From positions 1,364,001 to 1,428,000 of the forward strand of contig RCTD01000015.1 in NCBI GenBank assembly GCA_014898415.1: 64,000 nucleotides of DNA, given 5' to 3'. The stretch comes from Stromatinia cepivora (Eukaryota; Ascomycota; Leotiomycetes; Helotiales; Sclerotiniaceae). The position numbers were made by a program, and so were the translations under genes. Positions 1 to 12,617 of this stretch are shown here, piece by piece. The notes beneath the pieces were generated by a model. That model saw nothing but the letters and a program-made list of their open reading frames with translations, was not told the DNA's origin and made no database searches. Numbering within the stretch: the stretch's first letter is position 1; every line of letters starts with the position of its first letter.

Positions 1-576
1 GAACTCTTGCAGTTTTAGTAAATCTCCTTCCTGCTGAGATTTGATGCGTAGTGGGCTAACCAGCTATTTCAGTTTGAGACTCTGCGTCTTTATAATCCTC
101 TTCCTGGTGTACCTAAATATACCGGTTCCAAATCTACCGACCTCACAATCGACGGTCGCACTTATCATATTCCTGCCGACTACTTGGTGGTTCCTCACCT
201 ACAAGCCTTGCATACGCACCCGCGCCATTGGGGTAGCGACTCTTTGGTATGGCGGCCGGCAAGATGGATCGAGCATCCGGGAGGCCTTGAGCAAGAAACA
301 TTATTTAATCCGCCGAAAGGTACATATTTTCCGTGGTCAGAAGGAATCCGGAATTGTCCCGGCAAAAAGTTTGCACAAGTTGAATTCGTGGCAACATTGA
401 CCGCACTCCTCAAGAATCATATTGCTGAGCCTGTTCCCATCGCAAACGAATCGATTGACGCGGCCAGGAGGCGGACTTTGGATATTGTTAAAGATAGCAA
501 TGTGGAGTTACTCTTGCAAATGGCAAATCCGAGGAATGTCTCTGTCAGATGGGTGGAAAGGTCAGCTAAGAATTGA
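1..576 (+). CDS. Cytochrome P450 monooxygenase, C-terminal part (5' end outside window)
   Basis: This is the 3' end of a P450 gene. A short exon piece (1..17) is followed by a 55-bp intron (18..72, starting GTAAAT, GCTAAC branch, TTTCAG end) and a last exon 73..576. The last exon opens with the K-helix ExxR motif (E-T-L-R) and, about 70 residues on, carries the heme-ligand loop FPWSEGIRNCPGKKF, whose Cys would bind the heme iron. The family makes heme-thiolate oxygenases, usually membrane-anchored in the ER in fungi; substrate cannot be told from this fragment. The N-terminal anchor, I-helix and oxygen-binding motif lie beyond the left edge. Nothing in the visible part is broken. Confidence 0.9.
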
Positions 577-1385
577 CGTAAAGTAAAGGTCAAGGACAGA
601 GGTGAAGCAATAGGCGAGTTGATTCTTAGGCTGCACTGCGTATGAACATCATCGAGTTAAAAATCATCTTAATCATTGGTCAGGCTGATAATGTTCTGCA
701 TTAAGTCGTAGATTACATATAGTATGCATCCAAGATACTACAGGCTAGACCACTGTCAGCTCGGTGACTAGAGGCAGCAGTACTTGGATAATTGGAAATT
801 TAGAACACTTGCCATATGCCTTGTTAAGATAAAAAATTCTATTTCTCTCTACCCAGCCTCCTCATCATAAGCATCACAATCTTCCACCAAATCCATTACA
901 TCACTTGGAATATTATATTGCAATTATGAATTAGTTCTATGGTTCGTGTGAGACATGAGAACGATTTGATGTTTCGAGTTAGGGTATGGTAATTTCTTGA
1001 GGCTAGATTGGGGAATTCATAGATAACATTAGAATAAAAACTCAATTTTTATTTAAGATTATGTTCAGTGGATTGAGAATGTTGAGGTTATTTGGAATAT
1101 ATGCTTGTAGTCAGGTAATTCAAAGATGTTCGGAGATTAAAAGCTTTGAGAAATTGATAGTTTTGTATACACTGAAAGCTTTGCATACATTGTAAGTATC
1201 TGGAATGCGTATTGAGAGTTCTTCAAAATACCAGATTGCATTCAGACACTAAAGATATTATCTCCCTAATTTCAAACAGAGTCTTTCCCAATATACTAAA
1301 ATTTCTACCCGGGTATCTACATACATACAATTCACAACGCCCTTCTTCCCCACATTCCCCCTCCCCCTCCTCCTCTCTACCAAAA
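577..1385. other. Intergenic region, convergent 3' flanks
   Basis: This AT-rich stretch lies between the 3' ends of the P450 (plus) and GCN2 (minus). It should hold both 3' UTRs and polyadenylation signals. I see no convincing ORF or structured element. A pyrimidine-rich run around 1340-1380 lies just beyond the GCN2 stop codon. Confidence 0.5.
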
Positions 1386-4300
1386 TTAAGCGCCCAAATC
1401 ATAATAAATACACGTGCCCGTTCTAAAATTATAAACAAACGCATTTCTCGTAATATCTTTATTTTGAAAAGCCAGCGTGCTCATCAAATCATGAATTTCA
1501 CCTATGTAGCGACGTTCGGTGGTGGGGACTGAATGGGTGACTTTGCGCCAGGAGTCAGGATCCGAGAGTTTAGTTTCGCGGATGAGATCCATTACCTAGG
1601 GAGAGAAAGTGTTATTTAAATGAATGATGAGATACGATGAGGCGAGAGAAGATGAGGGGGTGCAGGAGAGGTATTGGATGATGATGAATATCGAGAGAGT
1701 GACTTACATGGTCTGTTGTTTCGATGGCAGCGATAGGGCCATCTAAGAAAGATTGAACAACTGGGATGGAAACGTTAATATGCATGTTCTAAAGCACTAA
1801 GGATTTAGAAAGTATAACTCACGTGTTGCTGCTCTACCTTGAGCTTGGTCTACAATACTTCTTCTATTTGACCTCTTGCTCTTCGTACCAGCGAACAAAA
1901 CTCGTACGTCCTGTTCATGGTCACTTGGTCCTGTGTCTGGTTGACTATGTTGACGAGATAGTCTAATAAATGCATTAATATCCTCATATTGTGCAAATTT
2001 TCAGGCACACTTACTTTGCTCGATTGTATGTTCCTTCTCTCTGATCCCTTTCACGCATTTCACCACGAAGCCATGAAACTAATTGCGTGGAAGGAATATC
2101 CGCATCAGGTATATCCTTCCTGCCAGTAGTCTTGCATCTCACCACGGAATCTTGCTTGATAATAATTATCCAAGAATAATTATCATCTCGGTATTTGGAA
2201 AGAAGATCTTCAGGGGATCGTGAGTCTCGTGCTAGCTCGGCACTTATGTCATGCGACCATAAGTTTGAGACAAGTTCAACTCCGGTTGATCTTAGTATCA
2301 CTGCATCATGACTTGCGACAAGTACATCGCACTATTGAGATAATCAGCTGTGGTTCTTTGAAATAATGCCTGGAGCCCATCCAGCTGGGAAGAATGAATA
2401 TGGTGATACTGACTCTTTTTGTACTCCAGATACCCTGTACTTCCTCATCCGGTTTCTTTAAGAAACTTTTCGAGTTTGCCTTTGGAAGTCGGGCCATCTT
2501 CTCCCATGCTAGATTGAAACCCACAGCATGACGCTCCTCATGGATATTCTTGTGATGACGATTTTCTCGAATCAAAGAATCATATCGACCTCCTGCTGCA
2601 AAAACATCTCGGACCTTTCTATCATACAAACAAGAGAAAAGTACCCCACCCTTGTAAAATTTCTCTTTTAGACTCCCTAGAGGATGTACATATATCTTTC
2701 TCTGGACCTCAAAACGTTTTGTATATCTGTACCCGCACATTAGCGATGCTTAGTTCGGAGACACCAGAAAAATTAGAACACATACTCAATCACATCACGT
2801 AGATGTGCGATAGAAGAAGAAGCTTTTTCGAACATCTCGGTACCTTCGAAGATTACCTTTAGCTTTTGAAAAGCTTTGGTGGGAGTATCTCTGAAATCAA
2901 ATCGTTGGAGGTCATCAACGCTAGTGGCGGACACCTAAGTTACAGATTAGCAGGTGATACCATTTGAATGGAGAAGCCCAGCAATGATTATTTAGAAAGT
3001 TTAGAAATGTAAGGAGAAAGGAGACGAATAGTCTGGTAGCAACATCTACAGTTCCTATTAATACGTACCCCAACCAATGGTGATCGAAGTTCTGCTCGTA
3101 TCTTTTGCCACGTCCATTGCTGTACATTTAGTTTACTGAGTGTATCGGCAGCAGCTTGTCGTATACTAGGTTCGATGCGACAGAAGTCGAAGATTAGACC
3201 AAGTAAATCTGCATGATTTACATGAAAGCACATTTGGGACGAAGGTAGGGACGGAAAGCTAGCAACAATCTCATCTAGAACCTTGATAACCTCAGCCTCT
3301 TTTAATGCAAGATCCAAGCTATCGGAAGCGACAACATCAAAGTCCACTTCACTAAAAGTTTGTGGGGCGGCGCCGTCGTGCTTGTCTCGAAAGACGGTAC
3401 CAAAGGCGAAGGATCTTTCCACGGGAGGTTGATGTTTCGCAATAGCACGAGCATTTGGAACAGTGAGATCATAAGGTAGCTGTAAAAGAGTACCACTTTT
3501 GTCTAATAATTGGACAGCATTGATACCATAATGATCAGATGATGGGAACAAAATACTTCGAGGCGTTTCTACGGCTCCATGGTTGCGGAAAATGGAAATT
3601 AACTTTTGCTTCACGAGCCCTTGAAGTAACAAGTCATTACCACTGGGAGTCGGAACTCCCATGTCCCATGCATAGTCCTTTGCTCGCTTTGTTGGTCTAG
3701 AGAAGAGAGCACTCATCATTTTTTGATGATATGGCGATTTCGAGTCGGATAAACCAGCTAAAGTTTGGCGGATGGTTTCGCTTTCCATCTGGACCGGTAA
3801 TCTCCTACTTTGAAGAAGCTCGGAACTTGATGGCCGCTCCTTTGGATTATGGTTAAGGAGGGACAAGATAATATCTCCCTGAACGGCTTTTCCGACCTTG
3901 TCAAAATTTGCTGGAAGCACCGGCTCCTTCTTTCGTAAGCCATCAATGACTTGTGCCTAAACGCACAATTAGCACCGAATTGAAATTTGCGAATGAGAGG
4001 TTAGTCGCCTGTGTCTGTTTGACCCCGGAAATGAAAGGCATAACCCATGACATGGAGGTCATTAGCAAAGGAAATAAATGAACAATGTACTTACTCTTTC
4101 CATCCCAACTAGTGGGGTATAGCACATCTCGAAGAATATCACACCAAGAGAGTACATGTCGACCTTGCCAGTGTATGGACCCCCGGAGACTTCTGATCGA
4201 ATTTCGGGTGCAATATAGGAGAAAGTACCAATACTTCTTGTTAAATCCCCACTATTTTGCATCGCAGAAGCTGACGTTTTATCGATTGCAGAGTATTGGC

Positions 4301-7300
4301 CCCTTGTAGCCAAACCCAGGTCGCCTATTTTGACGTTGGAGGCACCATCAATGAAAATATTCTCCGGTTTGAGATCGCGATGAACAAAATTCAAGCTATG
4401 TATATGGGCAAGACCCTCGAGGATTTGACGGAAAAGACGCCATATTTCCTCGTTATTTTTATAGAGTCCTCGTCGAATAAGATCGCGAAGTGTTCGCTTC
4501 TCACAATATTCCATAGATATGTATAAGATTGTTTTGAATGGGCGCGAAGGTCGCGGACTAGATCTACTTCCCCTATGTGCTAGAGCAACACGCTCGTGTC
4601 CCCGGTTTCGAGCATGGCCGTTGCGTTCTGCGGAATCTTCTTCGTCATCGTCATCATCCTCATCCTCATCCTCATCCTCATCATCACTGTTGCTTGCCTC
4701 ATCATAACCGAATTCGACTTGGTATCCGCTTGTAGACATGAAATCCAGACCACCGGTACTAGTCCCGAATTCAATATGAGGTTCTGATCCTCTAAGAGAA
4801 ACGTTACTGGATTCTTCAGTGGCGGCATCTGTTGTCGTATTATCGTCATCCGTCTCAGAAAGATCAGGAACCTCCTCTGTCCATGTACTAAAATAACCTA
4901 AGGGAGGGTAAGCATGTTTTAATAAAAAGATTAGTTTCATCCTCTGCCAACAGATCGCAATAGTTGAGCTCTCCTTCTCCCAGTCCACCTCCCAATAATT
5001 TGGGGGATCAGGGATGATACCGAAATGCATCTCCAAGTTTGGCTCGCCTTGTATAAGAAATACGGAAAATGAGTACTTACGAACAACAGAAGGATGATTG
5101 AGTTGAGAAAGTAGGCGGGCCTCTTTTAACACATCATCTAGCTGAGAAGAAGACTTCTGCGTAATCTTCTTGATGGCATATATCTGTCCATCTAGTTTTT
5201 GCCTTGCTTTCACCACCTCTCCGAACCCCCCTTTCCCTAAGCGACCTTCTTCCACAAAATCATGAGCATATCTTGAGAAAGGTCCACTAAGACTCATAGA
5301 ATCATGCCTAGGTCTACGTGGAGTGATGGGCGCTAAAGATGAGGTGGAACCAAGTCTTGACATCAGAGCAGACGAATCTTCGTCCATTATCGGAGCATCA
5401 GTAACAAGAAATTTGCATGAGCCTATCCAAGTTTAGTCAGTATACGGAGGGCCAGGAATCCTAACAAAAAGTCTAAAGTGTGCAGGAGTACTCACTGAGT
5501 GCAAAAGCTCGTGGCCGCTTCTTCGGGTCAGGATTGAACAGCTTGAGCATAAAATCGTGGAGAGCGTCGGACAAGTCCAATGAGTCTAGCATTGCCTTAG
5601 GAGACGTATATTTCCGAGTGACATTCAACCCTAAAGCCATTTGAAGGAAAACGATACCGAACTCCCAGATGTCTGTTTTTGCAGTTCGTGGGCCGTCATC
5701 CGAGTTTGCTATTTCCGGAGGAAACCAGTATGCAGATTTTGCCATGGCAGAGCTATCTGTCTTTCCTTTCGTGGTTTTACCACTCAGAATATGCAGCTTT
5801 CGCTGATACCCAGCATCAGCAAGTTTTGGCCTGACAACTCCATCTGATTCTCGGAAAAGGAGTACGTTTCCACTATGTATATCCTAGAACGAAGAGTGTC
5901 AGCATTCTGGTGAAGGGCGCGGAAAGACAGACTCATTTGCTTACCTCGTGGATTATTCCGTTTTCTTCGTGGAGAAACCTTAAAGCGTCCAATAACTCTA
6001 TCGTCCATGAACGAACTTTGTTGACGTTCATGTTCTCGACGATATCTAAGAATTCCTCCAAAGAACCTTTCTCGGCATACTCGCTCAATGTACTGACAGT
6101 CCAGGAAGACTCGTTTCTGCGGCACCAACAAAATTAACTTCCGCTAGATACAAGCCTCAAGCAACTTGACTTGAAAAGTAATAAATACTCACTCTTCCTT
6201 TTCCACCTTGAAATCCAGGAGATTAAGGATATTGTCGTGTCTAATGCTTCTGAGCTTTTCTAATTCATTCTCCATCGCTTGCAGTTCTCCCTTGATACTA
6301 CGATCACTCAGATTCGTATCAAGCACTGCCTGCTTCAAAACCAATAATGGGGCTTGGGAGTTGACTGCTGGTCTCACGGTGTAGCAACGAGAAACGGGGC
6401 CTTGACGGATGAGTGATTTACCAGTCACCGCCTGAAAGTATACAGGGTTACCGTCAGCATCCAGGATCGAGACTTGTCGATCTAATACTTCGTGATCTTG
6501 TGACATTTTTCCAATCACCGAATTGGATACAGTAATTGAGGGAGGAGGTTGGTTCTTCCGCTTTGTCTCTTTCGCCTTGGCTCGCTGTCTCTTCAACTCA
6601 TCCTGCACCAGCGAACCAAGCATTCTTTCTTCTTCCTGGGACTCCATTCTATTATACGTTTAGAGTTTTCCACAAGAGATAAAGGGGTCTGGTGGGCCGA
6701 GAGCAGCCAACCAACTCCAAAAAGGAAAAGGGGAACAGAGATGTACTCACATTTTCTTCTTCTCTTCCTCTAGACGCTGATCTTCCATCATCTGTGCAGC
6801 AGCCGCTTCGTGAGCTGCTCGCTCTTCTTGTAAAGTGGGTAGTACTCGTCCCGCAGCTTTTGCTTCGGCAGCTTGCTCTAATACTTCCTGACAAGCAGTT
6901 ACAATTTCCATAATCATGGCTTGTTCTTCCTTGATGAGTTCTTTAGGCAAGGTCTCAATAATTTTCTGAAGTTTAAATTTTGTAGAATCCTGAAGGCCGT
7001 CGGTATTCTTCAAGGTCAACAATGGCGCCGACCTTGGGTAAGTGAGGGTTAGGGTGACTCCTAACGTCACCGAGAAATCCTCATCCGTAGTTTTCATGGA
7101 TATTTCAAATGATGGTTCCGATTTCTGTACAAAATTAGATTTATTCATATAACCCCTTAAAACGAAGATTAACATACCTTCCATGCTGATTGATGCGTTT
7201 CAATACGACGAAAGTCTTCACCGTAGATTGAGGCGAGAGCAATAAGCTCATCATCTTGGATCTCTTGATATGGAGATCTTGGTGAGTCGTTTCCGACATC

Positions 7301-7381
7301 ATTGTGTTTCAATGCAGGAAATATATTCAGGGAATTTTTCTGCTGTGCTTTCTTTCCCCATGGACTACTTGCTGGAGGCAT
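1386..7381 (-). CDS. gcn2: eIF2-alpha kinase GCN2 (CPC-3), 14 exons
   Basis: Serine/threonine kinase that binds uncharged tRNA and phosphorylates eIF2-alpha, switching on general amino-acid control. Hand-spliced exons: 7381..7178, 7124..6751, 6648..6193, 6116..5945, 5883..5496, 5422..5081, 4897..4095, 3956..3069, 2934..2786, 2726..2414, 2331..2015, 1944..1823, 1760..1708, 1595..1386. They total 1597 codons with all phases closing. Domain order is the full family set: RWD (residues ~35-150); pseudokinase (~210-530) with HED in place of HRD and ADAGY in place of DFG; active kinase (G-loop GKGGFGEVV ~593, HRDLKPEN ~817, DLG) with an Asp/Glu-rich insert ~700-735; a HisRS-like domain; and a ribosome-binding C-terminus (KSKRSNRRSIV). 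The 183-bp intron 5080..4898 is a multiple of three and open, but splicing it out restores the conserved VVRYFSTWTEE kinase core. ArgJ is divergent from it upstream. Confidence 0.96.
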
Positions 7382-7895
7382 GATGGAAACTGGGCTATGG
7401 CGCTTGTTCGCTGATATCGATATCGCAACTACTTTATATATTTCAATATCTGAATTAGTCGTTAAGATTCAAAAAGCAAGAAATACGTGCGGCCAAGGCC
7501 ACACCTTCGCCTAGGGGGACATTTTGAATTTCCTCAAGTTTAAATTTAAATTATGTTGGAAATTTATAAGTCGTTCAAGTCACACTTTCCCTCCCTCGAA
7601 TATCTACATGACTTTGAACTATCACTGAACACTCAGCCTATCAGATAAAGAGAATGATATTCTTGTCACCCCACACTCGCGCTAGTCTCTTTGTAGCAGA
7701 ACCTCCGTCATCCGATGCTTTATCGCACAAGGCATCGAAATTTCTGGTGAGTCCTCTGGTGAGTCAATTCCTTATCTGTTGAGAGTTCTTCCAGTAGATA
7801 CATAAAGTGCTAGGTAAGCCAATTGATCTTCTGTGAATCAATTGAGTTAGTATTACTCTAGCAAGATAGGCTGTACATCTTGTTATTCTCACGCA
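7382..7895. promoter_or_regulatory. Divergent promoter region, gcn2 / argJ
   Basis: This 514-bp shared intergenic region carries the 5' flanks of gcn2 (leftward) and the arginine gene argJ (rightward). It contains a perfect palindromic TGAGTCA at 7760..7766. I saw no ATG close enough upstream of gcn2 to form an obvious uORF. Confidence 0.6.
7760..7766. promoter_or_regulatory. GCN4/CPC1-type binding site TGAGTCA
   Basis: The sequence TGAGTCA matches the consensus TGA(C/G)TCA bound by the bZIP activator Gcn4/CPC1/CpcA. It lies 130 bp before the argJ start codon and about 380 bp from the gcn2 start. Arginine genes are classic targets of this factor, and GCN2 acts upstream of it. A 7-mer can occur by chance, so position and gene context carry the argument. 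Confidence 0.55.
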
Positions 7896-9427
7896 ATGGT
7901 TCTCAACGCAGGTACAAAGCTCCCAATAGCTCGATTGATCAGACCAACAGCTTCCTATCACCCCGCAATTAACAGTATCCGATACTATTCTGCACCACCC
8001 GAGAGCACGATACCGGCCGCAAAGCTAAAATACATTCCCACGAGTGGCACATACCCTAAAGGATTTCTAGTTTCTGGAACCTACGTAGGAGTTAAACCAA
8101 CCAACAAATCCACACCAGATCTTGCTTTCCTTGCCTCGGAGACACCATGTGCGGCTGCAGCAGTGTTCACGAAGAACAAGTTCCAAGCGGCTCCTGTCAC
8201 CGTTAGCAGGAAAATGCTACAGAGAAGGAATAATGCTGGAATTCGTTCAGTCATTATCAATTCGGGTTGTGCAAATGCTGTGACCGGAAAGGGTGGAATG
8301 GAAGATGCTGAGAAGATGGGAGCTGAAGCTGATAGATGTTTTGACACACCAAGTGACGGTAAAGGTGGGAGTTCAATAGTCATGAGCACTGGTGTAATTG
8401 GTCAAAGGTTTGAAGGCCTGCCTCTACTTCCAAAATTGTGCCATAACTAAACCTCTCTCTTAGATTGCCAATCCAGAAAATATTACTCAAAATACCTACC
8501 GCCTTCGACGGCCTAGGAAACTCTCACAACCATTGGTTAGCGACTGCAACCGCAATTTGTACCACCGACACATTTCCAAAACTCTTATCCCGAACATTCT
8601 CCTTACCCTCTTCTCCAGAAGTCGAATACAGGATTGCTGGTATGACAAAGGGTGCCGGAATGATTCATCCAAATATGGCGACTTTGTTAGGAGTGATTGC
8701 AACAGATGCACCAATCGCACCGGTATTACTGCCATCTTTGCTTAAAAACGCTGTTAACAAGTCATTTAACAGTATCTCCATTGATGGCGATACTTCCACG
8801 AACGATACAGTTGCTGTTTTGGCAAACGGAGCAGCAGGGGGGAAGGAAGTCACTTCTGAATCATCCGAAGATCATGCTGCATTTCAAAAGGTTCTGACCG
8901 GGTTTGCTACTGATCTTGCCAAGCTTGTCGTCCGTGATGGTGAAGGTGCAACTAAGTTTGTTACTATCCGTGTAACAGAAGCCCCGTCAGAGATTGGAGC
9001 ACGCAAAATTGCTAGCACGATCGCAAGATCTCCACTAGTGAAGACTGCATTGTATGGTAAAGATGCAAACTGGGGCCGTATACTATGTGCTACTGGCTAT
9101 TCCCAGATCTCGGAACCAGGCGAGCCGATAAATGAAGTTCCAGAAATCGTCCCTGAGAAGACTAGTGTCTCATTCATTCCCTCAGATGGCTCACCAGAGC
9201 TTAAACTTCTAGTGAACGGAGAGCCAGAATCAGTGGACGAGGCTCGTGCTGCCGAAATCTTGGAGCATGAGGATCTAGAAATCTTGATAAGGCTTGGAGG
9301 TGGAAAGGAAGAGGCGGTGTACTGGACTTGTGATTTCAGGTATGTGTTCAACATACAAACTAACAAGACAAAAGCTAACTCGTATAGCCATGAATACGTC
9401 ACAATTAATGGAGACTACAGGACATAA
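7896..9427 (+). CDS. argJ: ArgJ, mitochondrial glutamate N-acetyltransferase / amino-acid acetyltransferase
   Basis: Bifunctional enzyme of the acetyl cycle of ornithine/arginine synthesis. It moves acetyl from N-acetylornithine to glutamate and also acetylates glutamate from acetyl-CoA. Exons 7896..8407, 8464..9339 and 9388..9427 give 475 aa. The N-terminus ([16 protein letters not shown] then SIRYYSAPP) is Arg/Ser-rich and looks like a matrix targeting peptide. The self-cleavage motif [15 protein letters not shown] is intact. The Thr after PNMA (about residue 244) would become the N-terminal nucleophile of the beta chain. The very short last exon encodes the conserved [13 protein letters not shown] end. 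It is divergent from gcn2 across a GCN4-type site, so co-regulation under starvation is plausible. Confidence 0.96.
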
Positions 9428-9849
9428 GTAATATAAAGTGAGGTGAGGTCAAGAAAAAGAGAATTTCAGATCTACAATCGTTCCAGAGCAAGATGTTTTA
9501 GGTGTGAACAGGAGTAAATTGTAGGACAATACGTAACAGTAAAAGTGTATTTTGGGAAAAGTATAGCGAGATAATAGAAATACCCAAGCGTGCACAACGA
9601 AAACCACAATAGAGGGTAAAAAGAGTTACAATTCGATCCTTACCTTTGCATGCTCAAAACAACTGTACATGCTTCTTGTGCCATTTCAACCGAGTCCATA
9701 GACGACCATTCATCCAGGGTTCAAGCTGGCTAAAAATCCTGACTTGATTCTCATTAAATTTTTTGCAAGCAGTCTGATGAAGGGACGTATGCAATGCTAA
9801 TTTCATTCTCTCTCGTCCACGTATGTACAAAACAGACCATATTTCCACC
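9428..9849. other. Intergenic, convergent 3' ends of argJ and NDUFA12
   Basis: About 420 bp between two convergent genes, presumably two 3' UTRs. No ORF of note and no repeat seen. Confidence 0.5.
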
Positions 9850-10625
9850 TCACGCTCTTTCAACAGTTTCGGGAGTCCAGGCAGTGATCTTTGGCTTAAC
9901 ACTTAAAGAAAATATCAGCTCATGCCCATACAATACAGTTCAGCAAAAATAGCCAAAATATAAACACTCACGTAGAATAAGTCTTGAAAGCACCACGGCT
10001 CTGGGTGAAAGTTGGCCTGTGGTTCGGCAATTCCCAAGGACGTACTCCGGTCTGTAGAATAGGGTCTTGGTTCGGTGGCTTATCTACCATGTATGAGATC
10101 CAGGCGTGCCATCCGGAGTCGATTTGACATCTGTGATAATCGATGAGTATTTAGGATAAGATAACTCAGCGAGGAGCGCTAGATGTTCCTTACGGGCTGA
10201 ATTCGTCGTCCTTGTAGTCTACCCATCTTGTGCGTACTGTATGTTTCTATGAGCATATTTGAACCTACATATAACATGTTACGGGGATTCCGTACGTGGT
10301 AATTCGTCCTCCAAGTTCTCGAAAAACTTGTTGCCGTATCGATCCTTTCCGATCAAGGTTCCGGCTTTGGTATCACCTGTTCCCCATGAGCTTCAGTCTT
10401 TCTACTATCATTTCGAGCGTTGGATACCTTGGTACTGTATTTCGAAATCCATTTATTAGCTCCAGAGTTCGCGTTGTGGCGGGCTCGTTGTAAGATGTAC
10501 TTACATGCATTTGATGAAGAGCATCCTGTATTTAAGTTAGCAATCGGCTGGCGCAACTCGAAGATTCTACATACCTTGATACCCACTTTGCGCAAATTGC
10601 GCAGCGTCCGCATAATCGTAGACAT
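9850..10625 (-). CDS. NADH:ubiquinone oxidoreductase accessory subunit NDUFA12 (13.4 kDa / B17.2 type)
   Basis: Accessory subunit of mitochondrial respiratory complex I. Seven exons were worked out by hand: 10625..10575, 10525..10505, 10434..10428, 10376..10296, 10236..10194, 10130..9972, 9901..9850. They sum to 138 codons (137 aa), close to the usual size of about 140. Family hallmarks follow in order: STIMRTLRNLRKVG, YQGDTKAGTLIGKDRYGNKF, then RTRWVDYKD and GWHAWISYM. Exon 3 is only 7 nt (TACCAAG); without it the reading frame between DALHQMH and GDTKAG cannot be joined. All introns are GT-AG (50-70 nt for most). Gene finders are likely to mis-predict this locus. It is divergent from PGS1, another mitochondrial gene, 204 bp away. 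Confidence 0.93.
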
Positions 10626-10829
10626 CTTGTTGGCGTTGCAATGGTTTTGCTGAATCTCTGAAAAATAATGAAAGTGTGATGTTCATGAAGTCGTCGCCCA
10701 TCCGGCACGCCGCTTTTGCACTAGCGATATCAAACGCTATCACTATCCTATCGGCTTCATTAAATTTCAAATCTTCGACATCGCGAAACCAGAAATTTTA
10801 TAGAAGAATTCGGAAGGAGACAAGGAAAT

Positions 10830-12617
10830 ATGATTATTAGGAGTATTACACGGTGCTCTCGCATTCGAAAGATTCCCTCTTTTCAAGCACCATTACAACG
10901 AATGAAACGGTGCACCTATTCGACGTCTACAAGCTCTTCTGCTACCGCACCCACAGCACCCTCGTCAGCATCTATATTAGGTGCTTTTACGAACGAATGT
11001 GATAAAATAGCCCCGAAATTTGAGGTGCATGGTTCGCAGATACAAATATTACGGACGCCGTCAGAATTTTACGAGACGTTGAAGGTTGGCACATACATAA
11101 ATTGGACATTGGCGGATGGGACGAATGCTGATGGATGGTTCTAGAGTAAAATACTGGCAGCAGAGACACGGATTTTCTTGTCGACTTTGTATATAGGAAA
11201 GACAGAACATGAATTAGTACACAGTTATTCTCCCAATTCAATAGTACATATGAATGATAACTATGTGTAGATATCCACACTTCAGCAAGCTCTGCGTGCA
11301 AAACCAAATCTTAAGCTTAGCATCCTCACTGATGCGCTGAGGGGTACGAGAGAGTCTCCTAATGCATCATGTGCTTCACTTCTTGCGCCGTTGGTGTCGG
11401 AGTTTGGTGCAGATAGAGTTGAGATTCGTATGTACCATACCCCGAATTTGAACGGGTTGAGAAAAAAGTATATTCCTAAACGAATTAATGAGGGATGGGG
11501 TTTGCAACATATGAAGTTGTATGGAGTGGATGATGAGATCATAATATCTGGGTGTGTCATCGTCAACTCCCCGTCCGAAGCAGTTCAGAAGCTAATGAAC
11601 GCGAAAAGGGCAAATCTTTCCAGTGACTACTTCACAAATCGACAAGATCGATATCATGTGTTTTCCTCTAGAGAAGTCACTCAGTATTTCTACAATATCC
11701 ACAACGCAGTTTCGAGTTTGAGCTTCTTGGTATCACCAGACGCTCAATTACCTGCTGGATACACACTTGAATGGCCCTCCTCAAACTCCTGTCCTTCTCC
11801 TTTAACAGATTTCAAGAAATACATCTCTCACGCATCATCCATTCTCACACCATTGATCCAAGCTTCAGCAACATCAAAGTCGATATCTAGCGATCCTCAA
11901 GCTAACACAACTATCTACCCCATCTCCCAATTCACACCCCTCTTTCCGTCCCACTCAGACACATCCACCGAGCTCCCCATACTGACCCGTCTCCTCACCT
12001 TCCTCAATTCACCCACCATCCCCTCATCCTGGACTTTCACCGCCGGCTACTTCAATCCCTCTCCCACCCTAACTTCTCTCCTCCTCCACACAACCTCCAA
12101 AAATAATACCGTCTTAACCGCTTCCCCCCAAGCCAACGGTTTCTACAACTCTCCTGGGGTCTCTGGCATGCTTCCCGCAGCGTACACACTTCTCCTCCGC
12201 AAATTCCTCGCCTCAGCTCAAAAAATTCAAGGACCATCTCCATCCATCACTCTCCGAGAATGGAAAAGAGGAACCGTGAATGAGCCTGGAGGGTGGACGT
12301 ATCACGCCAAGGGACTTTGGGTATCATTTCCTTATCCATCCTCAGCCGTCTCCCCGTCCGAGACCCCCAAACCAGCAATCACGGTACTGGGTAGTAGTAA
12401 CTATACCAAACGATCGTACACGCTCGATCTCGAAACAGGCGTTATGATCGTAACCCGAGATCCGGAGTTGCAGGAGAGATTGAGGCAGGAGAGAGATGGC
12501 TTGGGTGAATGGGCGGGCGAGGTGGGAGTGAAGGAGTTTCAGAGTAGTGAGAGGAGGGTGGGGTTGCATGTTAGGATCGCATTGTGGATTGTGGGGGTAG
12601 TGGGTGGTGCTTTATAG
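10830..12617 (+). CDS. PGS1: CDP-diacylglycerol--glycerol-3-phosphate 3-phosphatidyltransferase (PGS1)
   Basis: Mitochondrial enzyme making phosphatidylglycerophosphate, the committed step to cardiolipin. Exons 10830..11084, 11145..11216, 11271..11551 and 11609..12617 give 538 aa, like yeast Pgs1 (about 520). The N-terminus is Arg/Ser-rich without acids for the first ~30 residues, consistent with import. Two phospholipase-D HxK motifs are present. The first, HMKLYGVDDEIIISGANLS, is near residue 189 and is restored only by splicing the last intron. The second, YHAKGLW with GSSNYTKRS downstream, is near residue 434. The extreme C-terminus (ALWIVGVVGGAL) is hydrophobic. It faces away from NDUFA12 with a short shared promoter, so these two mitochondrial genes may be co-expressed. 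Confidence 0.95.

Noticed and set aside
4062..5387. Continuous 441-aa open frame across the GCN2 kinase
   Set aside because: It reads through the 183-bp intron and past the exon end. Splicing gives conserved kinase sequence on both sides, so the unbroken frame is not the main product.
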